Of a stretch of 19,872 nucleotides of DNA, positions 14,663-19,872 are shown piece by piece. Numbering within the stretch: position 1 is the stretch's first letter; the number at the start of each line of letters is the position of its first letter. Position numbers and translations under genes: made by a program. Source of the stretch: Bacteroidales bacterium (GTDB lineage: Bacteria; Bacteroidota; Bacteroidia; Bacteroidales; F082); NCBI GenBank assembly GCA_024689285.1, contig JAILDR010000102.1, positions 1 to 19,872 of the forward strand, given 5' to 3'. The notes under the pieces were generated by a model. The model had not been told where the DNA came from, ran no database searches, and worked only from the letters and a program-made list of their open reading frames with translations.

Positions 14663-15736
14663 TTAGTTATCATTCTCCACTATCACACCGCTGCCTATGA
14701 CATACGGTTCTGTCTCATGATATATCACGCCAAACTGACCGGGTGCCACGCCCGAGATGGCGACCTCCGACTCGATGTCGGCACCATGCTCAGTTAAACG
14801 GATGCGCCCAAAGGTAAACTCTGGCTGATGACGTATCTTGAACCGGATACGTTGTCCGTCAACGAACTGAAGCTTGGGATTCATCGGCTGTAAGTCGCCC
14901 AAAGGGACGATATGGGTGTATTGCGCCGCGGGGTCGTAGCCTTGCGACACATAGACGATGTTGTTCGGGATGTCTTTTTTTACTACAAACCACGGGCCGC
15001 CGCCAAGGCCTAAGCCCTTCCGCTGCCCGATGGTATGAAACCAAAAGCCTTTGTGCCGTCCCAGTTTTCTGCCTGTCTCCAGCTCCACGATATCGCCTGG
15101 CATTTCTCCCAGATATTCCCGGATATAATCGTTATAGTTGATTTTGCCTAAGAAGCAAATTCCTTGGCTGTCGTGCCGCTCGGCGCTTGGCAACCTATAT
15201 TTGGCGGCCAGTTTGCGCACTTCAGGTTTGGGAATATCGCCGATCGGGAAAATGACTTTGCTCAATTGTGCGTAGGTGATACGACCGAGAAAATAGGTCT
15301 GGTCCTTGAAAGTGTCTGCTGCGGTACCGAGCCAGAAGACGCCGTCGTCGTCCATCCATGAGCGGGCGTAATGTCCCGTGGCGATTTTGTCGAAGTTATG
15401 GCCTTCCTTCTCCTCAAAAGCGCCCAGCTTAATCCAACGGTTGCACATCACATCCGGGTTGGGCGTTAGACCTTTGCGGACCATTTCCATAGTGTATTTC
15501 CCTACGGTTTCAAAATACTCGTGCTGCAAATCCACGATGTCGAACTTGCAGCCGTATTTCTTGGCGATATAGGTGGTGATCTCGATATCCTCTTCCGACG
15601 GGCAACTCGACAAGTCTTCCTTGCCCTCCATGCCAATCTTAATATAGAATATATGGGGATTGTAGCCCTGCTCTATGAGCAATGGCACTACTACAGAGCT
15701 GTCAACACCACCCGATACCAATGCGGCGATACTCAT
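14663..15736 (-). CDS. mnmA: tRNA-specific 2-thiouridylase MnmA
   Basis: A 357-residue cytoplasmic enzyme that installs the 2-thio group on U34 of tRNA for Lys, Glu and Gln. The PP-loop ALVSGGVDSS (5-14) binds ATP. The nucleophile Cys98 lies in NPDVMCNR (93-100) and the second catalytic Cys194 in SQGICFLG (190-197). LGTAADTFKDQTYFLGR (136-152) is the usual tRNA-interacting loop. Length is normal. Its ATG overlaps the mreD stop codon by four bases (ATGA), so it is coupled to the cell-shape genes. Bacteroidota often carry more than one MnmA paralogue, so this copy may not be the only one. Confidence 0.93.
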   Translation of the reverse strand: MSIAALVSGGVDSSVVVPLLIEQGYNPHIFYIKIGMEGKEDLSSCPSEEDIEITTYIAKKYGCKFDIVDLQHEYFETVGKYTMEMVRKGLTPNPDVMCNRWIKLGAFEEKEGHNFDKIATGHYARSWMDDDGVFWLGTAADTFKDQTYFLGRITYAQLSKVIFPIGDIPKPEVRKLAAKYRLPSAERHDSQGICFLGKINYNDYIREYLGEMPGDIVELETGRKLGRHKGFWFHTIGQRKGLGLGGGPWFVVKKDIPNNIVYVSQGYDPAAQYTHIVPLGDLQPMNPKLQFVDGQRIRFKIRHQPEFTFGRIRLTEHGADIESEVAISGVAPGQFGVIYHETEPYVIGSGVIVENDN

Positions 15737-16254
15737 CTCACTGTTCCTTTCCTGTCGGTTTTAAAGATATAAAGAATCATCATGATAAGGAACACAGACA
15801 CGGGAACACTAAACAGAATACGCAGCAAAACCTGTCCGAACAGGTGAAAACTGAACGACTCCATGAAGAACAGCATAAAGTGATGCACGAAGACCATGCA
15901 AAAGACATAACGCAAAAACCACATGCCGTCCAATTGATTGAGGTTTGGCTCGTGGATGTTTTCAAACTTCAGGGTTCCAGAAATGAGTTTGATGATGCGT
16001 GGACGACAGAATGCCATCATCGTGGTGGCTCCGGCATGAAGTCCAGGCGTACCCGTAAACAGGTCAACCGTCAGTCCCAAACCGAAACCCAGCAGCAGCA
16101 ATTGCCAATTTTGGATATTGATAGGCAACAACAAAACAAAAATCAAGTAGATATAAGGATGCACATACCCTCCCAAACGGATGTGGTTGACCACAAGTAC
16201 CTGAAACAGCACAAGGACGACGAAACGAATGATTTGAAGAACGGTCTTGTTCAT
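15733..16254 (-). CDS. mreD: Rod shape-determining protein MreD-like
   Basis: A 173-residue integral membrane protein with about five hydrophobic helices (near residues 8-25, 33-50, 53-70, 110-135 and 145-165). The YIYLIFVLLLPI segment, followed by LGFGLGLTVDLFTGTPGLHAGATTMMAF, matches the MreD pattern, in which a conserved Asp precedes a small-residue-rich helix. It is the usual third member of the MreBCD scaffold that directs lateral peptidoglycan synthesis. ATGA overlaps link it to mreC upstream and mnmA downstream. The expected mrdA and rodA genes do not follow. Confidence 0.87.
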   Translation of the reverse strand: MNKTVLQIIRFVVLVLFQVLVVNHIRLGGYVHPYIYLIFVLLLPINIQNWQLLLLGFGLGLTVDLFTGTPGLHAGATTMMAFCRPRIIKLISGTLKFENIHEPNLNQLDGMWFLRYVFCMVFVHHFMLFFMESFSFHLFGQVLLRILFSVPVSVFLIMMILYIFKTDRKGTVR

Positions 16255-17069
16255 TTGAAATTGGCTTTGAGTGAATCCAGTTCAGGTTTGTGAAGGTTGC
16301 GGATGACGTACACGTGACGAAGAGTGGCGAAATCGGTGGCAAAGCGCAGTTTGGCTGTGTTAAGTGCGCCACTTGCGGCAGCGGTGTTTATGTCGACCAC
16401 GGTGCCTACCATCAAGTCTTCGGGGAAAATAAAGGAATAGGAGCTTGTCAGCACCGTGTCGCCTTCGTGCAGCACGACATGGGTCGGGATGTCCTCGACC
16501 ATACCGTAGCGGTAGTTGTTGGTGCGCCATTTCAAGCTGCCCAATTCTTGGCTGTTTTTAAAGCGCACGCCCACAACGGAATTGCTGTGGAGCAAACTGA
16601 GGATGGAGGCATAGTGCCGACTGACATCGGCCACCACACCCACGATACCATCCGACGAGATGACACCCATGTCGGGCTCGATACCGTCGACTTTACCCTT
16701 GTTGATGATAATGTAGTTGTTGGCCTGCCCGATACTGTTGTTGACCACTTGCGCCGGAATATACTCATAAATGGTGTCAACGCCATTGAGGGCATAGGTG
16801 CAGGCAGTGGTGTCATACATCAATACGAGCTGCTCGCGAAGCCAGGCGTTTTCCTCGGCAAGCTGGCGGTTGGTTTTGTTCAAGCTGAAGTAGTTTCCCA
16901 CCTCGCTGCTCCATTCGTACACCTGTCCCACTGCATCGTTGGTAGTGTTGACCACACGGTTGCGATGGAAGTTCTGGCTACGGGCGAGCAACAAGATGGA
17001 AATCACTTCGAGCAGAATGAACAGGATCACGAAGTGATGTTTCAATATGAAACGCCACAGGTTGTACAT
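16251..17069 (-). CDS. mreC: Rod shape-determining protein MreC
   Basis: A 272-residue membrane-anchored periplasmic scaffold protein. One transmembrane helix spans about 11-29 (HHFVILFILLEVISILLLA), followed by a coiled coil (about 60-85, KTNRQLAEENAWLREQL). The beta-rich MreC core covers about 100-255, with the family-typical IINKGKVDGIEPDMGVIS, GVVADVSRHYASILSLLHSNSVVGVR and GMVEDI-type segments. It links MreB filaments to penicillin-binding proteins. It begins three bases after the mreB stop codon and overlaps mreD by four bases. Confidence 0.93.
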   Translation of the reverse strand: MYNLWRFILKHHFVILFILLEVISILLLARSQNFHRNRVVNTTNDAVGQVYEWSSEVGNYFSLNKTNRQLAEENAWLREQLVLMYDTTACTYALNGVDTIYEYIPAQVVNNSIGQANNYIIINKGKVDGIEPDMGVISSDGIVGVVADVSRHYASILSLLHSNSVVGVRFKNSQELGSLKWRTNNYRYGMVEDIPTHVVLHEGDTVLTSSYSFIFPEDLMVGTVVDINTAAASGALNTAKLRFATDFATLRHVYVIRNLHKPELDSLKANFK

Positions 17070-17072
17070 GCC

Positions 17073-18095
17073 TTATTTGATCAGGAATGTGAATCTGTCG
17101 AAGTTCTTCAGGGCGATGCCGGTACCGCGAGCCACAGCGCGCAGCGGGTCGTCAGCCACATGGATGGGCAGCTTGGTCTTTGCGTTGAGACGCTTGTCGA
17201 GACCACGCAGCAAGGCGCCGCCACCCGTAAGGTAGATGCCCGTGCGGTAGATGTCGGCCGACAACTCAGGCGGTGTTTGTTCCAAAGCATTCAAGACGGC
17301 GGTTTCAATCTTCATCACGCTCTTGTCGAGGCAGTGGGCAATTTCGGCATAGTTCACCCTGATTTCCTTCGGGATACCCGTCAGCATGTCGCGGCCTTGC
17401 ACAGCGTAGTCATCAGGCGGATTGTCGAGTTGTGGGATGGCCGACCCCACTTCTATCTTGATGCGCTCGGCGGTGCGCTCGCCCACGATGATGTTGTGCT
17501 GCTTGCGCATATATTCTTCAATATCGGCGGTAAAGTCGTCACCGGCGATACGGATAGACTTGTTGTTGACGATACCGCCCAAGGCGATGACGGCGATTTC
17601 GGATGTGCCGCCACCGATGTCAATAATCATATTGCCCGTAGGCTCAAGCACATCGATGCCGATACCGATGGCAGCAGCCATAGGCTCATGGATCAGACGC
17701 ACCTCTTTGGCACCGGCTTGTTCAGCCGAGTCTTTCACGGCGCGTTCTTCCACCTCAGTGATGCCCGAGGGAATGCAGATGACCATCTTGAGGCTGGGCG
17801 GGAATATGGTGTTTTTGAAATTAATCATCTTGATCATCTCACGCATCATGTATTCGGCGGCTTGGAAATCGGCGATGACACCGTCGCGCAAGGGGCGGAT
17901 AGTCTTGATATTATCGTGGGTCTTGCCGTGCATCATCATGGCGCGTTTGCCGACGGCAATGATTTTTTTCGTGTCGCGTTGCATAGCCACAATGGAGGGC
18001 TCGTCAACGACCACCTTGTCGTTGTATATGATGATGGTGTTGGCCGTACCAAGGTCAATGGCAATTTCTTTGTTGAGGAATTTGAATGCTCCCAT
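17073..18095 (-). CDS. mreB: Rod shape-determining protein MreB (bacterial actin)
   Basis: A 340-residue actin homologue with the ATPase signature motifs: phosphate 1 AIDLGTANTIIIY (12-24), phosphate 2 IDIGGGTSEIAV (158-169) and adenosine LTGGGALLRGLDKRL near residue 290. An N-terminal basic/hydrophobic patch (GAFKFLNKE) may bind membrane. It organises the elongation machinery and requires MreC and MreD, which follow in the same operon. It lies 22 bases after purH. Confidence 0.96.
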   Translation of the reverse strand: MGAFKFLNKEIAIDLGTANTIIIYNDKVVVDEPSIVAMQRDTKKIIAVGKRAMMMHGKTHDNIKTIRPLRDGVIADFQAAEYMMREMIKMINFKNTIFPPSLKMVICIPSGITEVEERAVKDSAEQAGAKEVRLIHEPMAAAIGIGIDVLEPTGNMIIDIGGGTSEIAVIALGGIVNNKSIRIAGDDFTADIEEYMRKQHNIIVGERTAERIKIEVGSAIPQLDNPPDDYAVQGRDMLTGIPKEIRVNYAEIAHCLDKSVMKIETAVLNALEQTPPELSADIYRTGIYLTGGGALLRGLDKRLNAKTKLPIHVADDPLRAVARGTGIALKNFDRFTFLIK

Positions 18096-18117
18096 GGGTG
18101 TGTTATTTTATTGTTTT

Positions 18118-19635
18118 TTAATGTCTAAAATGTCTAAATCCTGTAAATACCATGCTGATTCCGTGTTGGTTGCAGCTATCGATGGATTCTTGGTCTCTGA
18201 CAGAGCCGCCGGGTTGCACAATAGCCGCAATGCCCGCCTCGTGAGCCAGTTCCACGCAGTCGTTGAAGGGGAAGAAGGCGTCGGAAGCCAAAACAGCACC
18301 GTTTAAGTCGAAATTGAACGACTTGGCTTTCTCGATGGCTTGGCGTAAAGCATCAACGCGCGAGGTCTGCCCTATGCCAGAAGCGTAAAGCTGTTTGCCT
18401 TTGGCAAGGACGATGGCGTTGGAACGGCTGTGTTTCACAATCTTGTTGGCAAAAACCATATCGTCAATCTCCGAAGCCGTAGGAGCCTTCTCGGTGATGA
18501 CCTTGAAGTCGGCTGGCGTTTCGGTGTGCAGGTCGCGGTCCTGGACGAGATAACCGTTCAATGCGGTTTTGACGGTCACGGTCTTGTAATGGTCGGCCTT
18601 CAAGCGCAGCACAACGCGGTTTTTCTTTGAGAAAAGCAGGTCGAGCACACCGTCGGCATAGTCGGGGGCCACAATGACTTCGATGAAGAGTTTGTTGATT
18701 TCCTCGGCGGCCTCAAGGTCGATGGGGCGGTTGCACACCAACACGCCACCGAAAGCCGAAACGGGGTCGCCCGCCAAAGCGTCGACATAAGCCTGCTTGA
18801 CGGTAGGCCGGCAGGCCAAGCCGCAAGGATTGTTGTGCTTGAGAATCGCAAAAGTCGGTTCGTCAAACTCACGGATGAGGTTGAGCCCTGCGTCAAGATC
18901 GAGCAAGTTGTTGTACGACAATTCTTTGCCATGAAGTTTCTCGAACAGCGAGTCCATGTCGCCGTAGAAGATGCCTTTCTGGTGCGGGTTCTCACCATAG
19001 CGCAGTGGTGTGGCAGTGTCTTCACCAATGCGGAGCGACCTGATGGCATCGTCTTTGGCAAACCAGTTGTAGATGGCACTGTCGTAGTGCGAACTGACGC
19101 CAAAGGCATAAGCCGCAAAACGGCGACGGTCTTCCAACGAAGTCTCACCCTTTTGGCTTTCGAGCAGATGGATGAGCTCGCCATAATACTTCTGCGAAGG
19201 CACAATCAGCACATCGTTGAAATTCTTGGCTCCAGCACGTATGAGAGAGATGCCACCGATGTCGATTTTCTCGATGATTTGAGCCGAATCATCGGTCTTG
19301 GCCACAGTCTCCTCAAAGGGATAAAGGTCGACGATAACCAAATCGAAAGGCGGGATGTCGTATTCCTGCATTTCCCTCTGGTCCGATTCGAGTTGGGTGC
19401 GGCCCAGTATGCCTCCGAACACTTTAGGGTGAAGGGTCTTGACGCGCCCGCCGAGAATGGACGGATAGCCTGTGAGTGATTCCACGGTTTTCACCGTCGG
19501 ATCGAGCGGCTTAATGAAGTCGAAAGTGCCGCCCGTCGAATATATTTGCACTTCGTTTTGCTTCAACAGACCGACGATGGTGTCGATGCCTGTTTTGTAA
19601 AACACTGATATTAAAGCAGTTTTAATCTTTTTCAA
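18118..19635 (-). CDS. purH: Bifunctional AICAR formyltransferase / IMP cyclohydrolase
   Basis: A 505-residue enzyme for the last two steps of IMP synthesis. The N-terminal IMP cyclohydrolase (MGS-like) domain spans about 1-190 with ALISVFYKTG, STGGTF and RVKTLHPKVFGGILGR. The AICAR formyltransferase part follows with LRYGENPHQKG, the catalytic AILKHNNPCGLA (Lys-His) and the C-terminal MVFTGFRHFRH. The start codon is TTG at 19635-19633; no in-frame ATG lies nearby, and the homology starts at KKIKTALISV. The purH-mreB linkage is common in Bacteroidota. A promoter lies about 30 bases upstream, making this the first gene of the eleven-gene run. Confidence 0.96.
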   Translation of the reverse strand: MKKIKTALISVFYKTGIDTIVGLLKQNEVQIYSTGGTFDFIKPLDPTVKTVESLTGYPSILGGRVKTLHPKVFGGILGRTQLESDQREMQEYDIPPFDLVIVDLYPFEETVAKTDDSAQIIEKIDIGGISLIRAGAKNFNDVLIVPSQKYYGELIHLLESQKGETSLEDRRRFAAYAFGVSSHYDSAIYNWFAKDDAIRSLRIGEDTATPLRYGENPHQKGIFYGDMDSLFEKLHGKELSYNNLLDLDAGLNLIREFDEPTFAILKHNNPCGLACRPTVKQAYVDALAGDPVSAFGGVLVCNRPIDLEAAEEINKLFIEVIVAPDYADGVLDLLFSKKNRVVLRLKADHYKTVTVKTALNGYLVQDRDLHTETPADFKVITEKAPTASEIDDMVFANKIVKHSRSNAIVLAKGKQLYASGIGQTSRVDALRQAIEKAKSFNFDLNGAVLASDAFFPFNDCVELAHEAGIAAIVQPGGSVRDQESIDSCNQHGISMVFTGFRHFRH

Positions 19636-19664
19636 TGGAGTAAAGTTTAGTTGGTTTTAATCTG

Positions 19665-19695
19665 CAAATTTACCAAAATAATGGAAACGGCGCAA
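19665..19695 (-). promoter_or_regulatory. Bacteroidota-type promoter of the purH-mre operon
   Basis: On the minus strand, TTG at 19695-19693 (-33) is separated by 20 bases from TAAATTTG at 19672-19665 (-7, a full TAnnTTTG match). Transcription would start near 19658, leaving a leader of about 24 bases to the TTG start of purH. No riboswitch-sized leader is therefore present. Confidence 0.7.
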
Positions 19696-19764
19696 GAGGT
19701 AGAAAACTTTTTTTTTGAACAATAAAAAACCAGGGGTGCTTTCTGGGGATAAGATGTTTTTGCA

Positions 19765-19861
19765 CGCAGAACCCGCAGAATTTTATGAAGCGCGAGGCGA
19801 GGGGATTCCACGAAGAACAATGCAAACGATTACGTAAAATCCGTTACGTAAAATCCGTAAT
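19765..19861. repeat. Cluster of short direct repeats upstream of the purH promoter
   Basis: CGCAGAA occurs at 19765-19771 and 19774-19780. A perfect tandem 14-mer TTACGTAAAATCCG occupies 19830-19843 and 19844-19857; each copy contains the palindrome TTACGTAA. The cluster is flanked by ATTACG (19829-19834) and CGTAAT (19856-19861) in inverted orientation. It could be a regulator site or an intergenic repeat; nothing else in 19700-19872 was recognised apart from an open frame from ATG 19785 that runs off the edge and cannot be judged. Confidence 0.4.
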
Positions 19862-19872
19862 ATTGAAAAAAT

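Noticed and set aside
16290..18128. A 612-codon open frame on the plus strand
   Set aside because: It lies exactly antisense to mreC and mreB, which have complete motif sets. The translation is rich in His, Asp and Val with no domain signal, as expected for a shadow frame.

Overview
The window looks like a chromosome segment of an uncultured gut- or rumen-type member of the Bacteroidales (Bacteroidota). The evidence is a subtilase with a C-terminal type IX secretion sorting domain, several Bacteroidota-type promoters (-7 element TAnnTTTG), a bacterial GH3-family adenylating enzyme, a membrane-anchored degenerate LuxR-like regulator, and the purH-mreBCD order. No rRNA, tRNA, CRISPR array, insertion sequence or phage gene was recognised. 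Coding density is high and no gene-free stretch exceeds 300 bases.

Left part (1-5155, mostly minus strand): a short possible CDS tail on the plus strand; an intergenic hairpin built of short GGGACA/GTCTCG units; a secreted S8 peptidase with a T9SS sorting domain; a DUF4160/DUF2442 pair in which the DUF4160 gene carries a single-base frameshift; and a two-gene operon of a THUMP-type RNA methyltransferase and a PHP-family (HisJ-like) phosphatase with a 14-base overlap.

Middle (5156-8995, plus strand): a symmetric divergent promoter region, then a GH3-family acyl-adenylate enzyme, a LysE-family exporter, a membrane-anchored HTH-like regulator and a small three-helix membrane protein. A second GGGACA-type hairpin lies where this strand converges with the large minus-strand operon.

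Right part (8996-19700, minus strand): one continuous run of eleven genes with gaps of 22 bases or less, and mostly overlapping or nearly touching stop/start codons: purH, mreB, mreC, mreD, mnmA, a stand-alone (p)ppGpp synthetase-like protein, a stand-alone SpoT/MESH1-like HD hydrolase, an aminoglycoside-phosphotransferase-fold kinase, a membrane sensor fused to a SpoIIE PP2C phosphatase and an RsbW-like ATPase, an RsbV-like STAS protein and an RluA-family pseudouridine synthase. A good promoter lies just upstream of purH.

The most notable content is this operon. It joins the cell-shape genes (without mrdA/rodA after mreD) to an apparent alarmone writer/eraser pair and a compact partner-switching module with no sigma factor in view. 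A stress or nutrient signalling cassette that ties alarmone metabolism, envelope growth and purine/tRNA metabolism together is a reasonable inference, but it is not shown by the sequence.
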